A stretch of 64,000 bases of DNA from Mycolicibacterium vinylchloridicum (GTDB taxonomy: Bacteria > Actinomycetota > Actinomycetes > Mycobacteriales > Mycobacteriaceae), in the NCBI RefSeq assembly GCF_013404075.1, contig NZ_JACBJQ010000029.1, positions 16,962 through 80,961 on the forward strand, read 5' to 3'. Made by a program: the position numbers and the translations under genes. Numbering within the stretch: the stretch's first letter is position 1; each line of letters begins with the position of its first letter. Shown here one piece after another: positions 8,848-17,125 of the stretch. The notes beneath the pieces are model-generated. The model was not told where the DNA came from. It did no database searches and was given only the letters and a program-made list of their open reading frames with translations.

Positions 8848-10038
8848 ATGGACCTCAAAGACAGCACTGCCGAAGCCGAATTCCGCGCGCGCATCCGGTC
8901 TTGGCTCTCAGACACGTTGCCGAAGCTCGGCGGCGCGGAGCCTCATCGCCTTGACGAAAAGCGCGACTACTGGACCCGCTGGCAGCGAATGCAGTTCGAT
9001 GCCGGGTTCGCCGGATTGTCGTGGCCACAGGAGTTCGGTGGCGGCGGCGCCAACGCCAAGCTGAAGGCGGTCTTCACCGAAGAGCTCGACCGCGCCAAGG
9101 CACCCGAGCGGCTCAACATCATCGGCGAGGACTTCGCCGGCCCGACGATCATCGCGTTCGGCACTGCCGCACAACAACAGCGGTACCTGCGGCCGATCCT
9201 GACCGGCGAACACATTTGGTGCCAGTTGTTCTCCGAACCAGAAGCCGGATCGGATCTTGCATCATTGCGGACGGCGGCGGTGAGAGTCGAAGGCGGCTGG
9301 CGAATTACCGGTCAGAAGATCTGGACCAGCCGCGCTCAGCTCGCCGCCTACGCAATCCTGTTGGCGCGCACGGGCGGCGGACCCCGGCATCGGGGAATCA
9401 CCTACTTCCTCTTGAACATGACCTCGCCCGGGGTCCGTATCCGGCCGCTCGACCACATGCTCGGCGAGGCCGAATTCAACGAAGTATTTCTCGATGACGT
9501 ATTCATCGGCGACGAGGATGTCGTCGGCAACATCGACGACGGGTGGCGTGTCGCCATGGGCACGCTGGCCTTCGAGCGCGTCGGCATAGCGACGGGCCGG
9601 GTCAACACCACTGGCGCGGTCGCGGATCTGTGCGCTGAGATTGCGGGACACACCCGCGACGACGGACGGCCGTTGGGCACCGATGCACTGGTACGCCAAC
9701 GAATCGCGGATCTCTACGGGCGGGCGCTGACCCACTACCTCATCAGTCAGCGGGTCATCACCGGCGCCGCCGGCGGCGGCCCGCCGGGGCCCGTCACCTC
9801 CATCGGCAAGCTGTTCTTCTGCCCACTGGTAGAGGACATAGCCGACTTCGGACTGTCGCTGTCGAAGCTGGACGGCCAATTCGCACTTCCGGAGAAAGAT
9901 TCCCCCACCGACGACGTCGCCGGTGAACGGTGGCTGCGGCTGGCCAATCAGGCGCGCGGCACAGCGATCGCGGGCGGATCGACGTTCATCCAGCGCAATA
10001 TCGTCGCCGAGCGGATCCTCGGCATGCCGAGAGAGTGA
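8848..10038 (+). CDS. Acyl-CoA dehydrogenase (FadE type)
   Basis: This 396-residue protein shows the flavin/substrate segment LFSEPEAGSDLASLRTAA, then GWRITGQKIWTS, and ends in QRNIVAERILGMPRE, a C-terminus typical of mycobacterial FadE proteins. The family introduces an alpha-beta double bond in acyl-CoA and passes electrons to ETF. There is a long insert between the central beta domain and the C-terminal helices (GAAGGGPPGPVTS), as in the FadE17/FadE27-like group. It lies between two AMP-forming ligases and may act on the product of either. It could pair with the shorter paralogue at 12847 in a heteromer. Confidence 0.88.
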   Translation: MDLKDSTAEAEFRARIRSWLSDTLPKLGGAEPHRLDEKRDYWTRWQRMQFDAGFAGLSWPQEFGGGGANAKLKAVFTEELDRAKAPERLNIIGEDFAGPTIIAFGTAAQQQRYLRPILTGEHIWCQLFSEPEAGSDLASLRTAAVRVEGGWRITGQKIWTSRAQLAAYAILLARTGGGPRHRGITYFLLNMTSPGVRIRPLDHMLGEAEFNEVFLDDVFIGDEDVVGNIDDGWRVAMGTLAFERVGIATGRVNTTGAVADLCAEIAGHTRDDGRPLGTDALVRQRIADLYGRALTHYLISQRVITGAAGGGPPGPVTSIGKLFFCPLVEDIADFGLSLSKLDGQFALPEKDSPTDDVAGERWLRLANQARGTAIAGGSTFIQRNIVAERILGMPRE

Positions 10039-10043
10039 CAGTC

Positions 10044-12017
10044 ATGAGCGACTACCAATGGCTGCCCTCGCCGGACTACGTCGAGAACGCCAACGTCACC
10101 CGCCTGGCCCGGGCGCACAAACTCGACGGTATCGACGAACTGCGGGATCGCTCCGTCGCGCACCCAGCGTGGTACTGGGATGCGGTGGTCGAGGACCTCG
10201 GGATCACCTTCGCCGTACCCGATGTCGTGCTGCTCGACCTGAGCCGGGGCATCGAACATCCCGACTGGTTCGTCGGCGGCGAGCTCAATGTCGTGGACTC
10301 CTGCCTACGTCGCTGGTGTGACAACGACCCGCACCAGGTCGCCGTGCGACACGAGACCGAGGACGGTCGGACGACTGTTTTGACCTACGGTCAATTGGCC
10401 GATGAAGTCGCCAGGGCCGCAGCTGGATTGAGGCGTATCGGGATCAAGCGCGGCGACGCGGTCGCACTGTATATGCCGATGATCCCGGAGGCGGTCGTCG
10501 CGGTCTACGCGGTGGCGGCACTTGGCGCCGTACTGGTTCCGCTGTTTTCCGGCTTCGCCGCGGCAGCCATCACGTCCCGGCTCACCGACGCCGACGTCAA
10601 GGCCGTCGTGGTGGCCGACGGCACGATCCGGCGCGGCCGCGAAGTGGCGATGCTCCCGCAACTGGCCGCAGCCGTGTCGGACTGCCCCACTGCGGAACAC
10701 CTCATCGTCGTCGACAACGTCGGCACTGCAACCGAACCCGACGTCAACGCGACGGTCACGCGCTGGTCGGAACTGACCGGCACGCAGGCCGAGCTCGTCA
10801 CCGAGGTTGTTCCGTCGATGCACCCTCTTCTGCTCGGCTACACCTCGGGCACCACGGGGCGCCCGAAGGGCGCGGTGCACACCCATGCCGGCTTCCTCGT
10901 GAAGACCGCGAGCGAGGTGGCCTATTCCTTCGACATGAGCCAGGACGGCGTGTTCTGCTGGATCACCGACATGGGCTGGATCATGGGTCCGCTGTCGATC
11001 ATCGGCACGCATGCCAATGGGGCAGCGCTGATGCTTTATGAGGGATCTCCCGATATCCCGGACAACTACCGGATCTGGGATCTCGTTGCTCGGCACAAGA
11101 TTTCGATGCTCGGTGTCTCACCCACTCTCATCCGCACGTTGAAGGGTTCCGATCTCGACCAGATCCACGCGCGCGACCTGTCCTCGGTGCACGTCCTCGG
11201 TTCGACCGGCGAGCCATGGGATCCGGACTCCTACGACTGGCTGGGACGCGAGGTGTTCGGCGCGCGGGTACCGATCATCAACTTCTCGGGAGGAACCGAG
11301 GTCGGTGGTTCGTTCCTGGCGCCCTATCCGGTCGAACCGATCCGGAGTTGCTCGCTGGGCGGGCCGTCACTGGGCATGGACGTCGACGTCGTGGACAACA
11401 ACGGCCGTTCCATTCGCGGGCAGGTGGGCGAGCTGGTGTGCCGGCAGCCATGGCCGTCGATGACCCGCAGCGTGTGGAAGGACGATCAGCGCTACCTGGA
11501 CGCGTATTGGTCACGTTTCCCCGGCATGTGGACTCACGGCGATTTCGCGATGGTGGACGAGGACGGTCAGTGGTTCATCCTCGGCCGCTCCGACGACGTC
11601 ATGAATGTGGCGGGTAAGCGGCTCGCGCCTGCCGAGGTCGAGTCGGCACTGTCGACCCATCCTGCCGTCAGTGAGACTGCTGCGATAGGCGTGCCTGATC
11701 CGGTGAAAGGCGAGACCGTTTGGGCCTTTTGGGTTGCGCGCCCCGGTAGCGATCCCGAAGAATCCACTGTCGCCGCCGAGCTGAAGGCCCTGGTCAGCAC
11801 TCAGCTGGGGAAGCCGTTCGCGCCGTCGAAGATCTGGCGAGTCGACGCCCTGCCCAAGACCAGATCGGCAAAGATCATGCGGCGCGCGATCCGAGCCGCC
11901 GCACTCGGCACCGATCCCGGCGACCTCTCGGGCGCCGAGAACCCCGATGCCGTCAACGCGATACGCGACGTTGTTGTTGCGGCGACTCAGTCATCGACAG
12001 TGATGGAGTCACGTTGA
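10044..12017 (+). CDS. Acetyl-CoA-synthetase-like AMP-forming ligase
   Basis: The ATG at 10044 lies 6 bases after the previous stop, giving 657 residues. An N-terminal ACAS_N-like segment (PAWYWDAVVEDLGI) marks the acetyl/propionyl-CoA synthetase branch. Motifs in order: LGYTSGTTGRPKGAVHTH, CWITDMGWIMGP, SGGTEVGG, SDDVMNVAGKRLAP, and the catalytic Lys in TRSAKIMRR. This branch includes acetoacetyl-CoA and other medium-chain acid ligases as well as Acs, so the substrate need not be acetate. Its 3' end overlaps the convergent GntR gene by 31 bases. Confidence 0.88.
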   Translation: MSDYQWLPSPDYVENANVTRLARAHKLDGIDELRDRSVAHPAWYWDAVVEDLGITFAVPDVVLLDLSRGIEHPDWFVGGELNVVDSCLRRWCDNDPHQVAVRHETEDGRTTVLTYGQLADEVARAAAGLRRIGIKRGDAVALYMPMIPEAVVAVYAVAALGAVLVPLFSGFAAAAITSRLTDADVKAVVVADGTIRRGREVAMLPQLAAAVSDCPTAEHLIVVDNVGTATEPDVNATVTRWSELTGTQAELVTEVVPSMHPLLLGYTSGTTGRPKGAVHTHAGFLVKTASEVAYSFDMSQDGVFCWITDMGWIMGPLSIIGTHANGAALMLYEGSPDIPDNYRIWDLVARHKISMLGVSPTLIRTLKGSDLDQIHARDLSSVHVLGSTGEPWDPDSYDWLGREVFGARVPIINFSGGTEVGGSFLAPYPVEPIRSCSLGGPSLGMDVDVVDNNGRSIRGQVGELVCRQPWPSMTRSVWKDDQRYLDAYWSRFPGMWTHGDFAMVDEDGQWFILGRSDDVMNVAGKRLAPAEVESALSTHPAVSETAAIGVPDPVKGETVWAFWVARPGSDPEESTVAAELKALVSTQLGKPFAPSKIWRVDALPKTRSAKIMRRAIRAAALGTDPGDLSGAENPDAVNAIRDVVVAATQSSTVMESR

Positions 12018-12742
12018 TCCACCTTGAGCGCCGCTGCCGCATAGCTGTGTACGTGCCTGCGCATCCTGCGCCCGGCCGCCTCAGCATCCTTGTCGCGGAT
12101 GGCTTTGGTGATGGACTTGTGGGCCCGCGCGGTCACCGCACGCACCGAAGTGTCGACGAACGACGCGTTCGCCGTGCCGGTGTAGATCGCTTGCGAGAGC
12201 GCCGTCATGAACCCGATCAGGAGTTCGTTATGACTCGCAATCGCCACCCCCACATGCCAATCCAGGTTGGCCTGCAGGAATCGGGACAGATCGGCGCCAG
12301 GATCGGCGATGGCGTCGTTCGCCCGATCCAGCGTCGCAAGGTCGGCCTCCGTGCGCTTGGTGGCCGCGAGTTCTGCACAGAACGGTTCGAGCGCCTCACG
12401 CGTCTCCATCAAGTCAGCCAGCTTGATCTGCCTGCCCCGAATCAACATGCTTACCGAGTTGGCCATCGAAGCAGTGCTGGGACGCTGCACGAACGCGCCG
12501 CCGGCTCTGCCGGCCTTCACCCGCACCAGATTCTGAACCTCGAGAATCCGCAACGCTTCCCGTACGGTCGCCCGGCTCATCTGGGTTTGCTTGACCAACT
12601 CGCGTTCGGCCGGCAGCGCGGTGCCCTCCACGAGTTCCCCGGACAGAATCCGCTCCCTGAGCTCACGGGCCAGGACGTCGGGGGCTTTGGGTACGTCCAC
12701 CGGCCCGAGCGTGATCGCAGGCCGCGCGTCGCCACCCTCCAT
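11987..12742 (-). CDS. GntR-family regulator, FadR/FCD subfamily
   Basis: This 251-residue protein has an N-terminal winged helix (residues about 20-90, with LPAERELVKQTQMSRATVRE as recognition region) and a C-terminal FCD domain (about 105-235). The FCD metal-binding pattern is visible as LDWHVGVAIASHN, then HKSITKA and RRHVHSY. FCD regulators bind small acids or acyl-CoAs, which usually release DNA. A TGGTCAGACCT site lies 22-32 bases upstream of its start, between it and the divergent acyl-CoA dehydrogenase, so autoregulation is likely. It is the only GntR gene in the window and the best candidate to read all five copies of this palindrome. Confidence 0.92.
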   Translation of the reverse strand: MEGGDARPAITLGPVDVPKAPDVLARELRERILSGELVEGTALPAERELVKQTQMSRATVREALRILEVQNLVRVKAGRAGGAFVQRPSTASMANSVSMLIRGRQIKLADLMETREALEPFCAELAATKRTEADLATLDRANDAIADPGADLSRFLQANLDWHVGVAIASHNELLIGFMTALSQAIYTGTANASFVDTSVRAVTARAHKSITKAIRDKDAEAAGRRMRRHVHSYAAAALKVDQRDSITVDD

Positions 12743-12763
12743 AACGCCTCCTCAATGGACTTA

Positions 12764-12774
12764 TGGTCAGACCT
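12764..12774. promoter_or_regulatory. FadR-type operator in the gntR / ACAD divergent region
   Basis: TGGTCAGACCT matches the TGGTCTGACCA consensus with one changed end base. On the minus strand it reads AGGTCTGACCATAAG, preserving the T-G-A-C-C-A-T-A-A tail seen at the other sites. It can control both the GntR gene (start 12742) and the acyl-CoA dehydrogenase (start 12847). Confidence 0.75.
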
Positions 12775-12846
12775 AAGTTACCACTCAAGGCTCAGCCGTG
12801 TCGGCAACCTCTCGAGTCGACGGCAATTACCGTCTGGAGAAACGTA

Positions 12847-13914
12847 ATGCACTGGGAGTTATCTGACGAGCAGACCCTCTATGCGGATTCCCTGCGGGAA
12901 TGGCTGACCGCCCGCGCGGGTTCGGCGCAGGTACGCACGTGGCTCGACACCGGCGATCAACGCGCCTTCGACGAGGTTCTCATCGAGGACGGCTGGGCCG
13001 GTGTGGGTTTCGGCGAGGAACTCGGCGGACAGGGTGGCGGTTTGCTCGAGCTGGCCCTCACCGCCCGCGAACTGGGCCGCGCAAGCGCACCGTCGGCACG
13101 CTGGCTGGCCCGCGCAGTCATCGACGTGCCGGCGCCGACGCGGGCGGCGCTGGAGGTGGGTGAGCTGACCACCATGGCGGTGCCCGGCGATCGGATTCCC
13201 GGAACGAGCGCGGGCGTGACATGGCTGGACGGCCGGATCAGTGGCCAGGTTCCTGGCGTACTCGCGGCGGTCGAATCAGCCCGCTTCCTGGTTCCTGCGA
13301 CGACGCCGGACGGCATATGCCGGCTGTACCTGGTCGAGCGCGAGAGCGACGGGGTCGACGTGCGCCCACGGCACCTGCTCGATCGATCGCGCTCGGTCGG
13401 CGACGTGGCGTTCGATGCCGCCGAGTCCGTCGTGGTCGACGTCGACGCGCGTGAGGTGTTGAGGAGGAGCGCCAACCGGGCAGCAGTTCTGGTAGCCGCC
13501 GATGCGCTCGGCGCCGCTGAACGCATGCTTGACTTGTCCGTCGAATATGCCAAGCAGCGCAAGCAATTCGGCAAACCAGTCGCCGCGTTCCAGGCAGTCA
13601 AGCATGCGTGCGCTCAGATGCTGGTCACCATTGAGGCCGGCTATTCCGTGGCGATGTTCGCTGCCGCGTCGGTACAGGACAACGGACCAGATGCCGGCCT
13701 GCACGCGGCAGCAGCCAAGGCCCAGGTGTCGGCCCAGTGCGCAACGCTCGCCGACTCGGCACTGACCGTGCATGGCGCCATCGGTTACACGTGGGAATAC
13801 GACCTGCAGCTGTTCTACAAGCGCGCCAAGCTCAACCGGGTCCTGTTCGGATCGCCGACCGCCTGGAACGAGCAGATCGCGTCGATGCTGCCGATCATGC
13901 CGTCGGTGGCCTAG
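12847..13914 (+). CDS. Acyl-CoA dehydrogenase, short FadE type
   Basis: The ATG at 12847 follows TGGAGAAACGTA, giving 355 residues, about 30 short of a standard acyl-CoA dehydrogenase. The middle (flavin-binding beta) domain is reduced: there is no TEPxAGSD motif, only VPGDRIPGTSAGVTWLDG. The C-terminal helices are well kept (YAKQRKQFGKPVAAFQAVKH, then VHGAIGYTWEYDLQLFYKRA). Proteins of this shape often form the second subunit of alpha2-beta2 acyl-CoA dehydrogenases in mycobacterial steroid catabolism. A partner could be the protein from 8848 or 13986. Confidence 0.85.
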   Translation: MHWELSDEQTLYADSLREWLTARAGSAQVRTWLDTGDQRAFDEVLIEDGWAGVGFGEELGGQGGGLLELALTARELGRASAPSARWLARAVIDVPAPTRAALEVGELTTMAVPGDRIPGTSAGVTWLDGRISGQVPGVLAAVESARFLVPATTPDGICRLYLVERESDGVDVRPRHLLDRSRSVGDVAFDAAESVVVDVDAREVLRRSANRAAVLVAADALGAAERMLDLSVEYAKQRKQFGKPVAAFQAVKHACAQMLVTIEAGYSVAMFAAASVQDNGPDAGLHAAAAKAQVSAQCATLADSALTVHGAIGYTWEYDLQLFYKRAKLNRVLFGSPTAWNEQIASMLPIMPSVA

Positions 13915-13931
13915 AACACAGGGTTCAGTTT

Positions 13932-13952
13932 TGGTCTGTCCATTAGTATATT
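13932..13952 (+). promoter_or_regulatory. FadR-type operator and promoter, ACAD-SDR-thiolase operon
   Basis: TGGTCTGTCCA (13932-13942) differs from the palindrome consensus at one base. It is followed by an A/T-rich stretch with TATATT at 13947-13952, a good -10 candidate. The acyl-CoA dehydrogenase at 13986 begins 44 bases after the operator. This promoter probably drives the long operon to 24984. Confidence 0.7.
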
Positions 13953-13985
13953 TATAACCTAAAGCACTTCCGAAGGGAGACCAGC

Positions 13986-15152
13986 GTGGACTTCGAACTG
14001 AGCGACGATCAGCGGACGATCCGGTCCGCGGTAGCAGAGCTCGCCGGCAAGTTCGACGACCACTACTGGATGGCCAAGGATCATGACCACGAATTTCCCA
14101 GCGAGTTCTACGACGCCTTCGCCAGCGGTGGTTGGCTCGGCATCACCACCCCCGAGGAGTACGGCGGCCACGGCTACGGGATCACCGAGGCATCCCTGCT
14201 CCTAGAGGAAGTCGCCGCGTCCGGTGCCGGGATGAACGGCGCCAGTTCGATCCACATGTCGATTTTCGGCATGCACCCGGTGATCGTTCACGGATCCGAC
14301 GAACTCAAGCGCCGCACGCTTCCCCGCATCGTCACCGGTGATCTACACGTCTGCTTCGGGGTCACCGAGCCTGGCGCGGGCCTGGACACCACCCGCATCA
14401 CCACGTTCGCCCGTCGCGAGGGCGACCGTTATGTGGTCAATGGCCGCAAGGTGTGGATCTCCAAAGCGGTGGAATCCGAGAAGATTCTGCTACTCACCCG
14501 CACAACCAAGTTCGAGGACGTCAGCCGAAAGACCGACGGGCTGACGCTGTTTCTGACCGACCTCGACCGCGACAAGGTCGACATCCGGCCGATCCCCAAG
14601 ATGGGCCGCAACGCGGTGACCTCTAACGAGCTGTTCATCGACGGCCTGGAGATCCCTCTCGAGGACCGGGTCGGCGAGGAGGGCAAGGGTTTTCAGTACA
14701 TCCTCGACGGCCTGAACCCGGAACGCTGTCTGATCGCCGCCGAAGCGCTCGGTATCGGGCGGGCCGCCTTACGCGCGGCCGTTCGCTACGGCAGTGAACG
14801 CGAGGTCTTCGGCCGACCGATCGGAATGAACCAGGGCATCCAGTTCCCGCTGGCCGACTCACTGGCGCAGCTTGACGCCGCGGAGTTGATGCTACGCAAG
14901 GCGACCTGGCTCTACGACAACGGCAAACCGTGTGGGCGCGAGGCCAATACCGCCAAGTACCTGTGTGCCGACGCTGGATTCCAGGCCGCCGACCGCGCGC
15001 TGCAAACCCACGGCGGCATGGGTTACTCCGAGGAGTACCACGTGGCCCGGTACTTCCGGGAAGCGCGCCTGACGCGGATCGCACCGATCAGTCAAGAGAT
15101 GATCCTCAACTTCCTGGGCTCACACGTCCTCGGCCTTCCGCGGAGCTACTGA
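13986..15152 (+). CDS. Acyl-CoA dehydrogenase (FadE type)
   Basis: The GTG start at 13986 is preceded by GAAGGGAGA. The 388-residue protein is a complete acyl-CoA dehydrogenase: CFGVTEPGAGLDTTRITTF (flavin/substrate loop), YVVNGRKVWIS, RHV-type C-terminal helices with QTHGGMGYSEEYHVARYFRE and ALGLPRSY-like end. It is the first gene of a co-directional run in which most genes abut or overlap, so its product probably feeds the SDR, hydratases and thiolase behind it. Confidence 0.9.
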   Translation: MDFELSDDQRTIRSAVAELAGKFDDHYWMAKDHDHEFPSEFYDAFASGGWLGITTPEEYGGHGYGITEASLLLEEVAASGAGMNGASSIHMSIFGMHPVIVHGSDELKRRTLPRIVTGDLHVCFGVTEPGAGLDTTRITTFARREGDRYVVNGRKVWISKAVESEKILLLTRTTKFEDVSRKTDGLTLFLTDLDRDKVDIRPIPKMGRNAVTSNELFIDGLEIPLEDRVGEEGKGFQYILDGLNPERCLIAAEALGIGRAALRAAVRYGSEREVFGRPIGMNQGIQFPLADSLAQLDAAELMLRKATWLYDNGKPCGREANTAKYLCADAGFQAADRALQTHGGMGYSEEYHVARYFREARLTRIAPISQEMILNFLGSHVLGLPRSY

Positions 15153-15922
15153 TGACGCGGGAATTGGCTGAGGTTTTCCGGCTCGACGGGCGGTCGGCCC
15201 TGGTGACCGGAGCCGGCGGCGGTGTCGGCGCGGCGGTTGCGCACACCTTTGCCCGGGCCGGCGCGGCGGTACTGGTCGCCGATATCGACGCGAGTGCCGC
15301 CTCGGCGGTCGCCGATACGATCACCGCAGAAGGGGGCCGGGCAGACTCGTTCGGCTTCGACGTACGAGATGCCGTCGCGGCCGCCGAGGCCGCCGAGCGT
15401 GCTGCCGCCCTGGCGGGCGGCACGCTGCACATCCTGGTCAACAATGCGGGCGCCATCGCCCCGGCGATGTTCGCCGACCAGACCGAGGAAACCTTCCGCC
15501 GGATCGTCGACATCCATCTCGTCGGCAGCTTTCTGTGTAGCCATGCCGCGCAAGCCCTTCTACCCGACGACGGCCGGGGCCGGATCATCAACGTGACGTC
15601 GGCAGCCGGGTTGACCGGGACGGTCGGGCAGGCCAACTACGGCGCAGCCAAGGCTGGAATCATCGGGCTCACAAAGTCCCTTGCCCGCGAGCTGGCTCGC
15701 ACGTCGGTGACGGTGAACGCCGTCGCGCCGCTGGCGGCTACTGCGATGACCGCGAACATCCGGTCGAACGAGAAGCTGGCGGCCAAGACGCTGGCCCGTA
15801 TCCCGTTGGGGCGGTGGGCCACTCCGGAAGAGATTGCGCCGAGCTTCCTCTTCCTGGCGTCCGACGCCGGTTCCTACATCACCGGACAGGTCCTGCCCGT
15901 CGACGGTGGGACGGTGATCTGA
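15152..15922 (+). CDS. SDR-family dehydrogenase (3-hydroxyacyl-CoA dehydrogenase-like)
   Basis: The ATG shares one base with the preceding stop (TGATG), giving 256 residues. TGAGGGVG is the cofactor loop, NNAG is present, and YGAAKAGIIG holds the catalytic Tyr and Lys. It ends in GQVLPVDGGTVI. Position between an acyl-CoA dehydrogenase and a thiolase suggests NAD-dependent oxidation of a 3-hydroxyacyl-CoA, a step several SDRs perform in steroid and alicyclic acid breakdown. The reaction is inferred from context only. Confidence 0.85.
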   Translation: MTRELAEVFRLDGRSALVTGAGGGVGAAVAHTFARAGAAVLVADIDASAASAVADTITAEGGRADSFGFDVRDAVAAAEAAERAAALAGGTLHILVNNAGAIAPAMFADQTEETFRRIVDIHLVGSFLCSHAAQALLPDDGRGRIINVTSAAGLTGTVGQANYGAAKAGIIGLTKSLARELARTSVTVNAVAPLAATAMTANIRSNEKLAAKTLARIPLGRWATPEEIAPSFLFLASDAGSYITGQVLPVDGGTVI

Positions 15923-17125
15923 ATGGTCGCGCCGGTCAACGGACCCTTCACCCGCGCCGGGCGGCCCGTGTTCATCGCCGAGGCGATTCGCACGCCCATC
16001 GGCAAATCGCATCCCGAACGCGGCTGGTACCGCGACACGCATCCCAACACGATGCTGGCCGCCTGCTACACCGACCTGATCGCCCGGACCGGCCTGAACC
16101 CGGCCGTTGTCGACGACCTGATCATCGGCTGTACCGCCCCGTTCGGGGAGCAGTCCCGCAACATCGGGCGAAATGCCTGGCTACAGGCCGGCTTTCCGCC
16201 GGAGGTCCCGGCCACGACGCTGGACCGACGCTGTGGGTCAGCGCAGACCGCAGTCGAGATGGGCGCCGCGCTGGTGGCATCGGGCACCCACGACATCGTC
16301 ATCGCCGGCGGTGTCGAACACATGGGGCACATCCCGATCGACTCCCCCGCCAAGATCAGCGCGATGTACGGCGACCCGTGGCCGGCCGAACTGCGTGAGC
16401 AATACAGTTTCGTGCACCAGGGCGAGAGCGCCGAACTCATCGCCGACCGCTGGGGTATCGGCCGGGCCGAGATGGACGAGTTCGCGGCCGCATCACATCG
16501 ATCGGCGGCCACCGCGATCGCCGAGCACCGCTTCGACGCCGAGATGGTGCCGCTGACGCTGGACGGCGAGGTCCGCAGCACTGACCAATGCGTGCGTCCG
16601 GAGACCACTGCGGACACCCTCGCCGGCTTGCGGCCGGTGTTCCGCAAGGACGACGGGCGGGTCACGGCGGGCACCTCATCGCCGATCTCGGACGGCGCGG
16701 CGGCAGTGCTGCTGTGCTCGCTCGGCGCGGCACGAGAGCACGGTCTGCGCATCCGGGCCCGCATCGTCGACCAGACCACCGTCGGGGTCGACCCGATCAT
16801 CATGCTCACCGGACCCATCCCGGCCACCCGAAAACTGTTGGAGCGTAATAACCTTTCGGTCGACGACATCGACCTCTTCGAGGTCAACGAAGCCTTCTCG
16901 TCAGTCGTCCTGGCCTGGCAGCGCGAACTGAAGGCGGATCCCGAACGGGTCAACGTCAACGGCGGGGCGATCGCACTCGGCCATGCTGTGGGCGCCACCG
17001 GCGCACGGCTCATCGCCACGCTGGTCGCCGAACTCGAGCGCCGCCAGGCCAACCTCGGCCTGGTGACCATGTGCTGCGGCGGCGGCCTGGGCACCGGCAC
17101 CATCATCCAGCGAGTGCCGTCTTGA
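15923..17125 (+). CDS. Thiolase (acetyl-CoA acyltransferase)
   Basis: This 400-residue protein has the full thiolase I/II active site: nucleophile C104 in RRCGSAQT, NEAFSSV, GGAIALGHAVGATGARL (catalytic His) and the acid/base Cys in MCCGGGLGTG. It cleaves 3-ketoacyl-CoA with CoA to release acetyl- or propionyl-CoA. The start directly abuts the SDR stop, and the stop overlaps the TTG start of the CoA-transferase-like gene (TTGA). Length and the Cys-His-Cys set show an intact degradative-type enzyme. Confidence 0.93.
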   Translation: MVAPVNGPFTRAGRPVFIAEAIRTPIGKSHPERGWYRDTHPNTMLAACYTDLIARTGLNPAVVDDLIIGCTAPFGEQSRNIGRNAWLQAGFPPEVPATTLDRRCGSAQTAVEMGAALVASGTHDIVIAGGVEHMGHIPIDSPAKISAMYGDPWPAELREQYSFVHQGESAELIADRWGIGRAEMDEFAAASHRSAATAIAEHRFDAEMVPLTLDGEVRSTDQCVRPETTADTLAGLRPVFRKDDGRVTAGTSSPISDGAAAVLLCSLGAAREHGLRIRARIVDQTTVGVDPIIMLTGPIPATRKLLERNNLSVDDIDLFEVNEAFSSVVLAWQRELKADPERVNVNGGAIALGHAVGATGARLIATLVAELERRQANLGLVTMCCGGGLGTGTIIQRVPS

